Shown: positions 50,350 to 60,834 of the stretch, in pieces
How the letters are laid out: each line of letters begins with the position of its first letter
Position numbering within the stretch: the first letter of the stretch is position 1
From: Fervidobacterium pennivorans
GTDB taxonomy: Bacteria; Thermotogota; Thermotogae; Thermotogales; Fervidobacteriaceae
Length of the DNA: 64,000 nucleotides
Reading direction: 5' to 3'
NCBI RefSeq assembly: GCF_001644665.1
Contig: NZ_CP011393.1
Location: 828,001 to 892,000 of the forward strand
Program-made: the position numbers and the translations under genes
Notes under the pieces: model-generated
The model's database searches: none
Seen by the model: the letters and a program-made list of their open reading frames with translations, nothing else
Told to the model about the DNA's origin: nothing

Positions 50350-52434
50350 GTGAGAAAAAACTTGCTGCTTACTTTTTTGGATTGTATAGCAAAATACAAA
50401 TTCACCATCATCAGCCTTATGTTTTTAGTACTTTCTGTTATTATTATCCTAAATAACGCAAAAGTTGAAACTAGAATTGAAACATTCCTACCTGGCTACA
50501 AACCAGGTAGACCTATAACAGAGATAGATGACCCTTCGGTTCAAAACCTCGTGAGTATGAGTCTTAAATTCGGTGATAGGGCAAGGGTATCAGTAATTTA
50601 CGAATCGCCAGTGAGACTTGACAAGACCGGAAGTTTGGAGAACTTAAGAAGATTACACAAGAAACTTGAGAATTTTGAAAATGTTCAGACTGTGATATCT
50701 ATATTAAACTACCCTGGAGCTGACTTATATATCAAAGACGACGCTCTGGATTTAGAAAATCTGCCAAAAGAATATCGAAGTTTTATATCCATGGATGGAA
50801 GGTATGCCCTATTTTTAGTAATGATCTCTGTAAACGGACAGGTTGAGCCTGTCGTTAGGAAGATTACAAATGCTCTCAAAAATGAGCCAGTGGTTGTTTT
50901 GTCAGAAGCTTCTGTGAACAACAAACTTTTCGATGAGCTAAAGAGGTCAATGTTTTTTTACCCCATTTTGATGTTCGGAGTCATATTAGTTATTTTCTTC
51001 TACCAAACACAATCGTTAAGAGCAACTATAGTTTCACTCTTCGTGCCAATAATGGCTTCGATTTACACATATGCTCTTCATTTTGCGTTCGGAGGGGTTC
51101 TAAATATACTCACATCAATGATAGCATCGTTCTTGATAATTATCGGTTCAGCTTATCCTCTGCATTATTATAACGCAATTTTTAGAACTGAGGACAATGT
51201 TCGTAAGCATATTTCGACTCCTATATTTTTCTCGATGTTTACAACTGCTGTTGGTTTTTTATCGTTTTTGTTCGTCAAAATTCCTGCATTTAGAGAATTT
51301 GGTTTTCTCGTTTCCTTGGGTCTTCTCATAGACTTTTTACTTACTGTAACAGTTGGTGATGAATTGTTATTACGTGCGCATAGAAAGGCAGCAAAGAAAC
51401 CTAAGTCCTTCGGAATAAAGTACATAGGCAACAAACCAGCTATGGGCATATTATTTGTCGTTATTTTTTTAGTTGGCTTATCGTTCTTTTTAATACCTTC
51501 TATTAAGGTAGGTTTGACGAGTACAGATTATTTTTCAAAGAAATCAGAGATAACAAAGGCTTATAAGCTTTTAGAAGATAACTTTGGTATGAAAGATGCT
51601 ATCTACTTGGTATTGGAAAAAGAAGAAGGTATATTCCTACCGTTTGACAACAGAAATATTGATGAAATAATAGCTGAGCTTTCGCAACATTCTGAAATCA
51701 GTAGTGTTGATTTCCCCAGAAATGTCCCCGTTACGGCACTCATTTTGGCTTCACGAAACCAACCTTTGTTGAGATACTATATCGCAGATGCTAAGACGAT
51801 ACGTATTTCGATAAACCTTTCACCAGAAGGAGCAGACAATTTGGAAAAGGTTACAAAAATCACGAATGAAGTTATGAAAAAATACAGCTACAATTACTAC
51901 CTTGCAGGAACTCCATTTATATGGAAGGCGGTTAATGATAACATACTCGCGAGCCAAATTCAAAGTTTAGTCACAGCTCTAATCATTGTATTTGCAACAA
52001 TTCTTGTTGTATTTAAGGACTTTGCGGAGTCTGTAAAACTGATTTCTCCTGTTGTTTTCGCTACCATTCTAAATTTCTTTTATATGGCTATCTTCAAGAT
52101 GAAACTTGAAATATCAACTGCGTTGACTTCAAGCATCATTATAGGACTTGCCATTGACTATTCTATACACGTTGGTCACGATTACGGCAAAACTAAAAAT
52201 ATTTTCAGCTCAATAAAAAACGTAGGTCCCGCGATATTAGGGAATGCATTCGGTATCGTCGGTGGTTTTTTGACATTACTGATTGGAGGAGAGTTGGCTA
52301 TGTTTAAAAGAATAGCGATTCTTGTATCTTTGGGTATATCAACCGCTGCTGTACTGACTCTAACTGTTTTACCATTCCTTTTGTCATTGGGAAGAATCAA
52401 AGAAGTTAAAGAAAGTCTCAATGATGAAAAATGA
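50350..52434 (+). CDS. MMPL/RND-family transporter
   Basis: A 694-residue inner-membrane protein of the RND/MMPL type: a first hydrophobic segment, a large external loop (residues about 45-200), five more segments (200-350), a segment near 370, a second external loop (390-540) and five final segments. The G-L-A-I-D-Y-S-I-H motif near residue 600, at the proton-relay position of MMPL proteins, supports export of lipids or hydrophobic compounds. GTG 50350 follows GAGGTG. The next gene begins 20 bases after its stop. Confidence 0.85.
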   Translation: MRKNLLLTFLDCIAKYKFTIISLMFLVLSVIIILNNAKVETRIETFLPGYKPGRPITEIDDPSVQNLVSMSLKFGDRARVSVIYESPVRLDKTGSLENLRRLHKKLENFENVQTVISILNYPGADLYIKDDALDLENLPKEYRSFISMDGRYALFLVMISVNGQVEPVVRKITNALKNEPVVVLSEASVNNKLFDELKRSMFFYPILMFGVILVIFFYQTQSLRATIVSLFVPIMASIYTYALHFAFGGVLNILTSMIASFLIIIGSAYPLHYYNAIFRTEDNVRKHISTPIFFSMFTTAVGFLSFLFVKIPAFREFGFLVSLGLLIDFLLTVTVGDELLLRAHRKAAKKPKSFGIKYIGNKPAMGILFVVIFLVGLSFFLIPSIKVGLTSTDYFSKKSEITKAYKLLEDNFGMKDAIYLVLEKEEGIFLPFDNRNIDEIIAELSQHSEISSVDFPRNVPVTALILASRNQPLLRYYIADAKTIRISINLSPEGADNLEKVTKITNEVMKKYSYNYYLAGTPFIWKAVNDNILASQIQSLVTALIIVFATILVVFKDFAESVKLISPVVFATILNFFYMAIFKMKLEISTALTSSIIIGLAIDYSIHVGHDYGKTKNIFSSIKNVGPAILGNAFGIVGGFLTLLIGGELAMFKRIAILVSLGISTAAVLTLTVLPFLLSLGRIKEVKESLNDEK

Positions 52435-52454
52435 GTATAGAAGGAGGGAACTTT

Positions 52455-54206
52455 GTGAGAAATGTAAGAATCGCCTTGGCACAGATAAACACGACAGTTG
52501 GTGATATAGAAGGAAACAAACAAAAAATCATCGAGTTTATAAAGCAGGCTGTATCATACAATGCGGATGTTTTGCTTTTTCCTGAAATGTCGATAACGGG
52601 TTACCCACCTGAAGATTTATTGTTCAAAACCCACTTCATTCAAGATAATATAAAAGCTCTTGAAGAAATTGCACAAATTGTGCCAAAGTCACTCATTGCA
52701 GTTGTAGGGTTCGTCGATATAGATGGTGACATTTACAATGCGGCTGCTGTAATAAACAACGGTAAAGTCGTTGCAAAGTACCATAAAAACTACCTGCCTA
52801 ATTACGGTGTTTTTGACGAAATGCGATACTTTCAGAAAGGTAACAAGGCTTTAGTAATTCAGTTTGGCGATGTTCGAATGGGAATAACCATATGCGAAGA
52901 TATCTGGTATCCTGGTGGACCAGCACGTGCTGAGGCTCTTTACGGCGATGCACAAATTTTGGCAAACATCTCAGCTTCACCGCATTACCAAAAGAAACTC
53001 GAATGGAGAGAGAAAATGCTCTCGACAAGGGCAAACGACAACCTGGCGATAGTGGCATATGTAAACCTTGTCGGAGGTCAAGACGAACTCGTTTTCGACG
53101 GAGCAAGCCTTGTATTAGATGAATCAGGCAAGGTTTTGGCTAGGGGAAAACAGTTTGAAGAAGATTTGCTTGTGGTTGATGTAGATGTTGAAATGGTAAA
53201 CAAGGCACGTTTAAAAGACCCAAGAAGAAGGCAGGATAAACTCGTGGTTACAAAAGAAGATTTAGAAACCTTAGAAATTGTCACAATACCTTTCGAAACA
53301 AAAACTCAAAGAAAGGAAATAACTAATCGAATAGAACCTGCACTTTCAGAAGTTGAAGAAGTTTATAACGCATTGGTTGTAAGCCTCCGAGACTATATGA
53401 GAAAGAACGGAATGAAAGAGGCAGTTATTGGACTTAGCGGTGGTATAGACAGTTCTTTGGTTGCTTGTATCGCTGTTGATGCGATAGGTAAAGAAAACGT
53501 CATTGGCGTTTCTATGCCTGGTCCATTTTCATCAGAACACAGCAAAGAGGATGCAAGATTGTTGGCAGAAAATCTAGGCATAAGATTTTTAACGATTCCT
53601 ATTGTTGAGGTATACAATACATTTCTCGAAACTTTGAAACCAATCTTTAGAGACCTGCCGTTCGATACTACTGAAGAAAACTTGCAAGCAAGAATCCGCG
53701 GAGTTATCCTTATGGCACTTTCAAACAAATTTGGTTGGCTTGTCTTAACAACTGGCAATAAAAGTGAGAGTGCAACGGGTTATTCTACTTTGTATGGCGA
53801 TACGGCTGGTGGGTATGCTGTAATCAAAGATGTGTACAAGACGATGGTTTACAAACTAAGCGAGTACGTGAATCAAAAAGCCGGAAGAGAAATTATACCT
53901 CAAAGGGTATTCATAAAACCACCAAGTGCCGAATTGAGGGAGAATCAAACTGACCAAGACAAGCTCCCACCTTATGAAATATTGGATCAAATATTGGAGC
54001 TTTACGTAGAAGAAGACATGAGCGTTGAAGAAATTGTAAATCTTGGCTTTGAGGAAAAAACCGTAAGAGAAGTCGCAAAGATGGTGAACGTAAATGAGTA
54101 CAAACGTAGACAAACACCTCCAGGACCGAAAGTTACAAGAAGAGCTTTCGGAAAGGATAGAAGATTACCCATAACGAATGGATACAGGGAATACAAGAAA
54201 AGGTGA
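52455..54206 (+). CDS. nadE: Glutamine-dependent NAD synthetase
   Basis: A 583-residue fusion. The N-terminal nitrilase-like glutaminase domain (catalytic Glu in F-P-E-M-S near residue 44, Lys in Y-H-K near 113, Cys in I-T-I-C-E-D-I near 145) makes ammonia for the C-terminal synthetase domain, with its PP-loop G-L-S-G-G-I-D-S-S near 325 and T-T-G-N-K-S-E near 432. It converts nicotinate adenine dinucleotide to NAD. GTG 52455 follows AAGGAGG (7 bases). Confidence 0.95.
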   Translation: MRNVRIALAQINTTVGDIEGNKQKIIEFIKQAVSYNADVLLFPEMSITGYPPEDLLFKTHFIQDNIKALEEIAQIVPKSLIAVVGFVDIDGDIYNAAAVINNGKVVAKYHKNYLPNYGVFDEMRYFQKGNKALVIQFGDVRMGITICEDIWYPGGPARAEALYGDAQILANISASPHYQKKLEWREKMLSTRANDNLAIVAYVNLVGGQDELVFDGASLVLDESGKVLARGKQFEEDLLVVDVDVEMVNKARLKDPRRRQDKLVVTKEDLETLEIVTIPFETKTQRKEITNRIEPALSEVEEVYNALVVSLRDYMRKNGMKEAVIGLSGGIDSSLVACIAVDAIGKENVIGVSMPGPFSSEHSKEDARLLAENLGIRFLTIPIVEVYNTFLETLKPIFRDLPFDTTEENLQARIRGVILMALSNKFGWLVLTTGNKSESATGYSTLYGDTAGGYAVIKDVYKTMVYKLSEYVNQKAGREIIPQRVFIKPPSAELRENQTDQDKLPPYEILDQILELYVEEDMSVEEIVNLGFEEKTVREVAKMVNVNEYKRRQTPPGPKVTRRAFGKDRRLPITNGYREYKKR

Positions 54207-54234
54207 AAAACACAGGTAAACAGCTAGAATAAAA

Positions 54235-54263
54235 AATCAGGAGGGTAATAAACCCTCCTGATT
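54235..54263. terminator. Bidirectional terminator between nadE and the CDF gene
   Basis: AATCAGGAGGGT (54235-54246) pairs with ACCCTCCTGATT (54252-54263). On the minus strand T-rich sequence follows; on the plus strand ATATTTA follows. The two flanking genes converge here. Confidence 0.85.
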
Positions 54264-54285
54264 ATATTTAACGAGATTTTGATAT

Positions 54286-55293
54286 TCAAGAACACGATAT
54301 TAATCCAGTATCTTTGCAGCCATTGAACTCAAACTGAATAGTGACATGATTAATACCAAACTTTTCAAGTTCTGATTTGATTTCGTTGTATATTCTCATT
54401 GCGTCACTTAATTTTACATCTTCCTTTAGGTTCACATGTCCCTCAAAAAGGATATTCCTTTCGTCAAGTGCCCAGATATGAATATGATGGATATCTTTTA
54501 TCACGGGGTTTCGCAACAGTTGAGAACTTATATTTTCAACATCAAAACCTGCTGGGGTGCTTTCCATAAGAATTGACAACGATGCGTTAAAGATTTCAAT
54601 CGCTTCTTTGACCACATATAGTGCTATTAAAATAGTTACAACGGAGTCTAAAAATTTTAGGCCGTAAATCTTTATAACTACAGCACCTATCAGAACTGCT
54701 ATAGATGACAGAGAATCCATTAACATGTGCAAATACGCGGACCTTATATTCAAGCTTTCTTTAGACCATTTTTTCAACATTATCATGCTTAAAAGATTTG
54801 CAATAAGTCCTATAGTTCCGACAACTAAAACAACGTTAGTATTTATTGATACTGGTTCAAAGAATCTGCGGATAGCTTCCATCGTAAGCAATCCACCTAT
54901 GACCAAAAGTGTAGATGAGTTGAAAAACGCAGCTATTATATTTGCACGTTTATATCCAAAGGTTTTTCTGTAGTTTTTAGGCTTTTTCGAAACTCTTTCA
55001 GCCACGTAAGAAAGTATCAAAGAAAGCGCATCACTAAAATTGTGCGCAGAATCTGAAATTAATGCTAAGCTACCTGCTATAATACCACCAATAAGTTCTG
55101 CTAAAGTTATTCCAAGGTTTAGTATCACGACAAATGTAAACCCAGCTAAATCTATTTCAGCTCCTATTTTGGCATGATTATGAGTATGGTCATGGGAATG
55201 CTTATGTAAATGAGTATCTCCTAGTTGTGTGTCGTGTTCTGCCCCAGTGTATCCTTGGTTATTATGTTTCCTTGGATTATTATTTTCTACCAT
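54286..55293 (-). CDS. Cation diffusion facilitator (zinc/cobalt efflux)
   Basis: A 335-residue CDF protein with six membrane segments. The metal site residues lie in S-D-S-A-H-N-F-S-D (near 80) and H-M-L-M-D-S (near 185). The first 45 residues are rich in histidine (H-L-H-K-H-S-H-D-H-T-H-N-H), a likely metal-binding tail. The C-terminal cytoplasmic domain ends in a short cysteine pair (G-C-K-D and I-S-C-S). It exports zinc or related metals. AAGGAG precedes the ATG; a palindrome upstream may control it. Confidence 0.92.
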   Translation of the reverse strand: MVENNNPRKHNNQGYTGAEHDTQLGDTHLHKHSHDHTHNHAKIGAEIDLAGFTFVVILNLGITLAELIGGIIAGSLALISDSAHNFSDALSLILSYVAERVSKKPKNYRKTFGYKRANIIAAFFNSSTLLVIGGLLTMEAIRRFFEPVSINTNVVLVVGTIGLIANLLSMIMLKKWSKESLNIRSAYLHMLMDSLSSIAVLIGAVVIKIYGLKFLDSVVTILIALYVVKEAIEIFNASLSILMESTPAGFDVENISSQLLRNPVIKDIHHIHIWALDERNILFEGHVNLKEDVKLSDAMRIYNEIKSELEKFGINHVTIQFEFNGCKDTGLISCS

Positions 55294-55312
55294 ACAACCA
55301 GCTCCTTCATAA

Positions 55313-55326
55313 TTGCAATATTACAA
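55313..55326. promoter_or_regulatory. Candidate operator of the CDF gene
   Basis: TTGCAATATTACAA is a palindrome with 12 of 14 positions symmetrical, placed just upstream of the ribosome binding site and over the probable -10 region of the minus-strand promoter (TTGTCA about 19 bases further up). A metal-responsive repressor could bind here. Confidence 0.4.
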
Positions 55327-55404
55327 TATTCAGAAACAAGCTTTTGACAAAGTCATACTTTTTTGGCAAAAGCATTGATTAAATTCATGTTGAATTACTG
55401 AAAA

Positions 55405-56157
55405 TCAACCGAAGCTTTTAACAAGGCTCACAATAACCGATTCCCATCCATTTGCTAACACAAATATGAGTATTTTAAAAGGAAGCGAAACCAAAACTGG
55501 GGGAATCATAATCATACCAAGCGAAAGAAGAATACTTGCCACTACCATGTCTATTATTATGAAAGGTACGTATATTAAAATGCCCATTTTGAAGCCTATT
55601 TCTATCTCACCTAATACAAATGCTGATGTTAGCAACGAATCTGGAGCATCCTCAATCTTCTGAACATCTTGCTTGAGAGCGTTTGCAAGAACGAACACGT
55701 TGTCTTCGTTATGGTGGTTAACAAGCTCTGTAATCATGAATTTTCTAACAGCTGCCATTGTTCGCGAAAAAAATTCTTCATAGGTTATCTTACCATCCAT
55801 GTATGGTTGGAGAGCATTTGTATTTATCTCATTCCATGTGGGTTGCATTATGAAAAATGTCAAAACCAGTGCAAGCCCTATAAGTACCTGGTTCGGTGGC
55901 ACCTGCCTTGTACCCAAAGCATTTCTCACAAAAGAGAAAACAATTATTATCCTCGTAAAGGAGGTAAAAAGCATCAGAATGCTCGGTGCTAAAGTAAGCA
56001 CCGTCAACACCAAAAGTATTTCCAAAGTTGCTACAAGGTCACGAGGAGATTGATTAGGAGTAACTTGAATACGTATACCTGGAATAGGTACCTCGTCTTG
56101 AGGGAAGAAAGAAGTGGTCAGCATCAAAATGAAAAGCAAGGTAACTATCTTTTTCAT
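55405..56157 (-). CDS. fliP: Flagellar export protein FliP
   Basis: A 250-residue export-gate protein with a cleavable signal (M-K-K-I-V-T-L-L-F-I-L-M-L) and four membrane segments. F-T-S-F-T-R-I-I-I-V-F near residue 68, Q-V-P-P-N-Q near 88, F-M-I-T-E-L near 143 and L-G-M-I-M-I-P-P near 218 are conserved in FliP. It overlaps the end of fliO by 4 bases, so translation is coupled. Confidence 0.95.
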   Translation of the reverse strand: MKKIVTLLFILMLTTSFFPQDEVPIPGIRIQVTPNQSPRDLVATLEILLVLTVLTLAPSILMLFTSFTRIIIVFSFVRNALGTRQVPPNQVLIGLALVLTFFIMQPTWNEINTNALQPYMDGKITYEEFFSRTMAAVRKFMITELVNHHNEDNVFVLANALKQDVQKIEDAPDSLLTSAFVLGEIEIGFKMGILIYVPFIIIDMVVASILLSLGMIMIPPVLVSLPFKILIFVLANGWESVIVSLVKSFG

Positions 56158-56471
56158 TTCTTACCACCAACAAATCTTTGAAGGATGGTTTCGAAATTTG
56201 AGCCAATTTCAGAATCTATTTCACCCTCTTCAATTGTGTCCAGCTTTTTTACAACTGTCGCTTGGTTCTGACTTATCAGGATAACATAGTATTCTTTCAA
56301 TATTCTAACAAGCACCAAAGACGTATTTCTGTCCAAGTAAACTCTACTAATTACTTTAGCAAAACGCCCCCCAACTGCGTTGGGGAGCCTTTTTTTTAAT
56401 ATCCAATAAGTACCTAAGAGTATCACTATTATGGAAACCAGACCTATTAAGAAACTAACAAGTCCTCCGAT
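56154..56471 (-). CDS. fliO: Flagellar protein FliO
   Basis: A small membrane protein just before fliP. The residues L-V-S-F-L-I-G-L-V-S-I-I-V-I-L-L-G-T-Y form the single membrane helix, followed by a positively charged stretch and a short cytoplasmic domain, as in FliO. The only conventional start after the upstream stop is GTG 56426, which would remove half of the helix. ATC 56471 has GGGAG 8 bases before it and would give a complete helix, so I place the start there; a non-standard start codon is inferred, not proven. A sequencing error is the alternative. Confidence 0.65.
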   Translation of the reverse strand: MGGLVSFLIGLVSIIVILLGTYWILKKRLPNAVGGRFAKVISRVYLDRNTSLVLVRILKEYYVILISQNQATVVKKLDTIEEGEIDSEIGSNFETILQRFVGGKK

Positions 56472-56518
56472 TTTCCTCTCTCCCTACATAAATGTGATTT
56501 GGAAAATTGTATTCAAAA

Positions 56519-56878
56519 CTACTTAAGTACCTTTTGAACTGCTTCAATTACCCTTGCCGGTTGGAATGGCTTCACTATGAAATCCTTAGCTCCAGCTTGA
56601 ATAGCTTCTATAACCATTGCCTGTTGTCCCATTGCACTACAGACAATAACCGTAGCATTTGGATCAATCTTTTTAATCTCCTTGATAGCATCTATACCGT
56701 TCATTTCAGGCATCGTGATATCCATGGTAACAACGTCTGGTCTAAGTTCCTTATATTTCTCCACAGCTTCAACTCCGTTGGCAGCTTCCCCGACAACTTC
56801 ATGACCTGCCTTTGTAAGAATATCCTTCAACATCATGCGCATGAAAGCTGCATCATCAACAACTAAAATACGTGCCAT
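56519..56878 (-). CDS. cheY: Chemotaxis response regulator CheY
   Basis: A 119-residue single receiver domain. Acidic pocket Asp8-Asp9, phosphorylated Asp53, Thr/Ser at C-S-A-M near 86 and the conserved Lys in F-I-V-K-P-F near 103. It carries the phosphate from CheA to the flagellar switch. ATG 56878 has GGAGG 9 bases upstream. It lies right after cheW. Confidence 0.96.
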   Translation of the reverse strand: MARILVVDDAAFMRMMLKDILTKAGHEVVGEAANGVEAVEKYKELRPDVVTMDITMPEMNGIDAIKEIKKIDPNATVIVCSAMGQQAMVIEAIQAGAKDFIVKPFQPARVIEAVQKVLK

Positions 56879-56879
56879 C

Positions 56880-57323
56880 TTATGCCACCTCCGACCCAAT
56901 AATTTCTTTAACTATTTCTTCTAAATTGAGATATACTATCAAACGTGCATCTTTCTTTATGAGACCTTTTGCTTTTTTACCGTAAGTATTCATCTTGCCA
57001 AGGTTTGTTTCAAGTTCTTCGTTTCTTACTCGCATAACTCCAACAACTTCGTCAACCATGAGTCCGAACTCAACATCCTCAACTTTGGCAATTATTATTT
57101 TCCTGTATTCAGTGTTACTCTCATTGGCAAGCAACATCGGGAGACTTATAACTGGAACAATTTTTCCTCTCAGGTTAATCACGCCCTCAATTATCTTCTT
57201 TGCTCTTGGGACCGGTGTTATTTCGGTTTTTTCTATAACTATTTCAACCATCTCAACTCCGATTGCCATCTCTTGATTAAGTGCTTTAAAAACAAGAACT
57301 TCAAATTCCATATTATCTGCCAT
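56880..57323 (-). CDS. cheW: Chemotaxis coupling protein CheW
   Basis: A 147-residue CheW. V-P-R-A and G-V-I-N-L-R-G-K-I-V-P-V near 45-58, and F-G-L-M-V-D-E-V near 85 are the coupling-protein marks. It links receptors with CheA. ATG 57323 follows AAGGGGGTG (5 to 6 bases). Its stop is next to the cheY ATG. Confidence 0.95.
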   Translation of the reverse strand: MADNMEFEVLVFKALNQEMAIGVEMVEIVIEKTEITPVPRAKKIIEGVINLRGKIVPVISLPMLLANESNTEYRKIIIAKVEDVEFGLMVDEVVGVMRVRNEELETNLGKMNTYGKKAKGLIKKDARLIVYLNLEEIVKEIIGSEVA

Positions 57324-57370
57324 AATATTCACCCCCTTAAAACTGGTCAAAAACTCAACCTCAACCTTTA

Positions 57371-59416
57371 TTACGCCATCTCAACGATATTTGCAACATC
57401 CAATATCAACGCAATGCTTCCGTCGCCAAGTGTAGCTCCACCACTGAATATCTTAACATCGCTGAAAATCTTTCCAAGAGATTTGATAACTATGTCCTCC
57501 TGACCAATAAGCGTATCGACGGTAAGTCCGTATTTTCTATTTCCATGCTTTACAACAACTACGTTCATTTCACTCGGAGTTTCTTCATGTGGGAAGTTAA
57601 ACACATGCCACAACTTTATCAACGGTATAACCTCTCCCCTGATAACAATGACTTCCTCGTTTTGAACAACTTTTATTTCCTCAGGACTGATGATTAATGT
57701 GCTATCAATAATGGAAATAGGGATGGCATAAACGTAATTGTTAACCTTAACGAGCAATGCTTGGATTATCGCTAACGTGAGTGGTAAGCGTATAGTCACT
57801 TTTGTTCCCTTTCCGGGATTGCTCTCTATGGAAACTGAACCATTCAAAGATTCTATAGTGTTTTTAACCACATCCATTCCAACGCCTCGACCAGAGAGTT
57901 CACTAACCTGGTCTTTCGTTGAAAAACCTGGTAGGAAAATAAAGTCAAAAACCTTTTCATCTGGGAGCGCTGCCGCTTTTTCTTCGGTTATTAAACCTTT
58001 CTCAATGGCTTTCCTCAATATTTTCTCACGATTCAAACCTCTTCCATCATCTTCGACTTCAATAACAACGTTGTTTCCCTCGTGCCGTGCTGATAGTTTA
58101 ACAGTTCCTATCGGAGGTTTTCCTAACGCAATTCTTTCCTCTTTTGTCTCTATTCCATGGTCGATAGCATTTCTGATAAGGTGAACAAGCGGATCGCCTA
58201 TAACTTCAACAAACGTTCTATCAAGTTCTGTTTCTTCACCCTCCATTATAAAATTGATTTCCTTACCTAAGTTTCGTGCCAAATCCCTGACAACTCTTGG
58301 AAATCTGTTAAAAACAAATTCAATAGGAACCATCCTGACCTTCATGACAATGTTTTGTAAGTCCAAGGTTATTCTGCTAAGTTGTGCTAATGATTCGTCC
58401 ACTTCTTTGATATTGTACTTTTTCAAAATATCTGCTATCCTACTTCTTGCAATAACAAGTTCTCCCATCAGGTTCATCAATGTGTCGAGTTTTTCTGTAT
58501 CAACCCTCACAGTCTGTGTAATCTTTGTCCTTTTTTGTTCTTTTACACTTTGCTCTTCGGATTCTTTAGCTTCACTACCAACAGCTGTTTCTTTCTTCTT
58601 TTCTTCAATCTTGAGTGGTTTAACAATTACACTTTTAATTTCTGAAACTCCCATTATCTTTTCGTATATCTTTTCCTGCGGTACATTACCAATGCCTATC
58701 AATTCTACAGTTAGATCGAACTTTTCGTTCTCTATATCCTCGACAGGCGGAATGGAGTGAACTATCTCAACACCTATTTCTTCAAGCGTGTGGAAGACCA
58801 TGTACATTCTTGCTGATTTAAGCTGCGTGCCTTCTTGAAGATTTACAACGATATGATAAGCAGGTACACCCTTTTTAGCAGCTTCTTCCAACACATCTTT
58901 TAAAACCTCTTGTGTGAAGCTTTCTGTAACTAATTTTGCATTCGTTTCCGGTGATGTTTTTTCCTTCACTTCTTTAACCTCTCCAGGCTCGGATTTATCA
59001 ATTCTTTTACTGCTTTTCTCCACCTTTTCACCTTTCGCAATTCTCTCAAACACTTCTACGAGTCCTTCGCTGCTTTCATCTAATTCATCTGAACCATGTT
59101 CAACAATGGCTTTTAACATCTTTTCAATCATATCGAGACCTGCAAACAAATAGTCAAGTTCATCGCTTGTAATTTCAACCTTCCCGCTTCTTACGGCATC
59201 CAGGTAGTTTTCCATTCTGTGGCACAATTTTGCAAGTCTCTCAAACCCCATGGTTCCAGCCATACCCTTTAGGGTATGCAATGCACGAAAAGCTCTATTG
59301 ATCTGTTCAACATCAGTTGTATTTTTCTCTAGTTCTAGTAACGCTTCATTCAAGAGCTGGATGTACTCTTTCGATTCGTCGATAAATACGCCGAGATATT
59401 CGTTGTACTCTCCCAT
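57371..59416 (-). CDS. cheA: Chemotaxis histidine kinase CheA
   Basis: A 681-residue CheA. Hpt domain with phosphorylated His47 (R-A-L-H-T-L-K-G), CheY-binding P2 domain (about 180-280), dimerisation P3 (T-Q-T-V-R-V then [10 protein letters not shown]), ATPase P4 with N-A-I-D-H-G-I-E and G-R-G-V-G-M-D-V-V, and a CheW-like P5 domain. ATG 59416 follows AAAAGGAGGG. It begins the run cheA-cheW-cheY-fliO-fliP. Confidence 0.96.
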   Translation of the reverse strand: MGEYNEYLGVFIDESKEYIQLLNEALLELEKNTTDVEQINRAFRALHTLKGMAGTMGFERLAKLCHRMENYLDAVRSGKVEITSDELDYLFAGLDMIEKMLKAIVEHGSDELDESSEGLVEVFERIAKGEKVEKSSKRIDKSEPGEVKEVKEKTSPETNAKLVTESFTQEVLKDVLEEAAKKGVPAYHIVVNLQEGTQLKSARMYMVFHTLEEIGVEIVHSIPPVEDIENEKFDLTVELIGIGNVPQEKIYEKIMGVSEIKSVIVKPLKIEEKKKETAVGSEAKESEEQSVKEQKRTKITQTVRVDTEKLDTLMNLMGELVIARSRIADILKKYNIKEVDESLAQLSRITLDLQNIVMKVRMVPIEFVFNRFPRVVRDLARNLGKEINFIMEGEETELDRTFVEVIGDPLVHLIRNAIDHGIETKEERIALGKPPIGTVKLSARHEGNNVVIEVEDDGRGLNREKILRKAIEKGLITEEKAAALPDEKVFDFIFLPGFSTKDQVSELSGRGVGMDVVKNTIESLNGSVSIESNPGKGTKVTIRLPLTLAIIQALLVKVNNYVYAIPISIIDSTLIISPEEIKVVQNEEVIVIRGEVIPLIKLWHVFNFPHEETPSEMNVVVVKHGNRKYGLTVDTLIGQEDIVIKSLGKIFSDVKIFSGGATLGDGSIALILDVANIVEMA

Positions 59417-59430
59417 GTTCCTCCCTCCTT

Positions 59431-60834
59431 TTAGGAGATTATAATTTTGTAATAGCTGAAGTAACCCGTAGTATATTTCCAAAACAACATTTTAGAAGAC
59501 ACGTTAAAACCCGTAGTCGATTTAATTATATCACCAATATCCAGTAAAAGTTTGAAATCGTATGTTGTAAGTTTGGAAAAATCGTAATACATTGGTAGTT
59601 CTTTCAATCGTCCTCGAGTTTTTTCATACTGCTCGTACTTTGTCTTATCAATTGAGCCAAAAAAAACTCGGTTTGCGATGTAGAAGGTATACAATTTAGA
59701 ACTTTGAAAGGTAATGTTCCATTCCTGTTTTTGCGCATCGTATTTTGCACCAAGTTTAGCAACACTTGTCTCTAGTGCCTTTGTGTTAGAATTATCGAAT
59801 ATAAATAGGAAATCTCCCGTTTCCAGTCTGCCAACAACATAAACATTTGAAGAAGAGTTCGAAAGTGCTGAAACAAACTCAAAAACTCTCGCTAAATCTG
59901 CATTGGAACCTTGTAACCACTGTTTGAGAATCTCAACAACACTTTCCGTGTCACTTGAAGGCACTGATAAGTAGTAATTCCAAGCCATGGAAATGTTTCC
60001 GATGTTCTCGCTTATGCGTTTAGTTGTTAACTGCTTTTTATTTTTCTGTTCAAATGTTATACTAAAATTTCCTGCAGAAACAGTTGAGTAAAATAGAACA
60101 TATTCTGACTCAGAAGAGTCAATCGATGCTCCAGGTAAGTTAAATCGCAAGGCCTCCGGTTTTGAATATCCGCTTATAAAGAAAGTCCCTGCCCTCAATC
60201 TTTCAAATACTTTTGATGTCCTTGATAATTGCATATCAGGAGTTGCGTAAGTCTTTAATGCCAACTCTAACGCTGTCTTACTTCCAGCTATTACAAAATA
60301 CTTTCCTGTATACCCACAGTAAAGGGTATCGCCGAGTAAATACTGATTATTTGGCAACGGTTTGTAATTAACCGAGAGCAAGTACGCTATTCCTTTTACA
60401 AACTGAGACGGAGACTTTGTTTGAAAGGCAAAGAAACTGTTTGCAGCAATAGTTTTTACAAAGTCAAAGTAGTAGTTAATATCGAACGACACAACGTTAC
60501 TCAAGTCAATTTGAATTCCTTTAGAAGCAAATAAAATATCTGTTGAAATCGCATCTTGAATAACAGTAGGCAACACACCTGTTCGATAACGCATGTCTTC
60601 AAGTATCCTTAAGAATGATTCTTCGAATCCTAAGCCCTTTCTATTTAAAACAAACGCGAAAAAAGGAACCTTCTTAAGCTCCTCGTACCAACCACCACCG
60701 CTCGAAATTCTGATAAAGAAGTCATAATCTTTATGAACCAAATCAATTATATCAGAATCCGCAAGAACGGACGTTAATGCAATGATTACAAAAAAGATTG
60801 TGAGGGCTAATTTTAGGTCTACGATTTTCTCCAT
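59431..60834 (-). CDS. Large exported protein of unknown function
   Basis: A 467-residue protein with an N-terminal signal ([22 protein letters not shown]). The mature part is rich in strands and serine, with repeated hydrophobic/aromatic segments, and has no cysteine cluster or known motif that I recognise. It may be an envelope protein. ATG 60834 overlaps the tlyA stop and cheA follows 14 bases after its stop, so all three lie in one transcript. Confidence 0.75.
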   Translation of the reverse strand: MEKIVDLKLALTIFFVIIALTSVLADSDIIDLVHKDYDFFIRISSGGGWYEELKKVPFFAFVLNRKGLGFEESFLRILEDMRYRTGVLPTVIQDAISTDILFASKGIQIDLSNVVSFDINYYFDFVKTIAANSFFAFQTKSPSQFVKGIAYLLSVNYKPLPNNQYLLGDTLYCGYTGKYFVIAGSKTALELALKTYATPDMQLSRTSKVFERLRAGTFFISGYSKPEALRFNLPGASIDSSESEYVLFYSTVSAGNFSITFEQKNKKQLTTKRISENIGNISMAWNYYLSVPSSDTESVVEILKQWLQGSNADLARVFEFVSALSNSSSNVYVVGRLETGDFLFIFDNSNTKALETSVAKLGAKYDAQKQEWNITFQSSKLYTFYIANRVFFGSIDKTKYEQYEKTRGRLKELPMYYDFSKLTTYDFKLLLDIGDIIKSTTGFNVSSKMLFWKYTTGYFSYYKIIIS

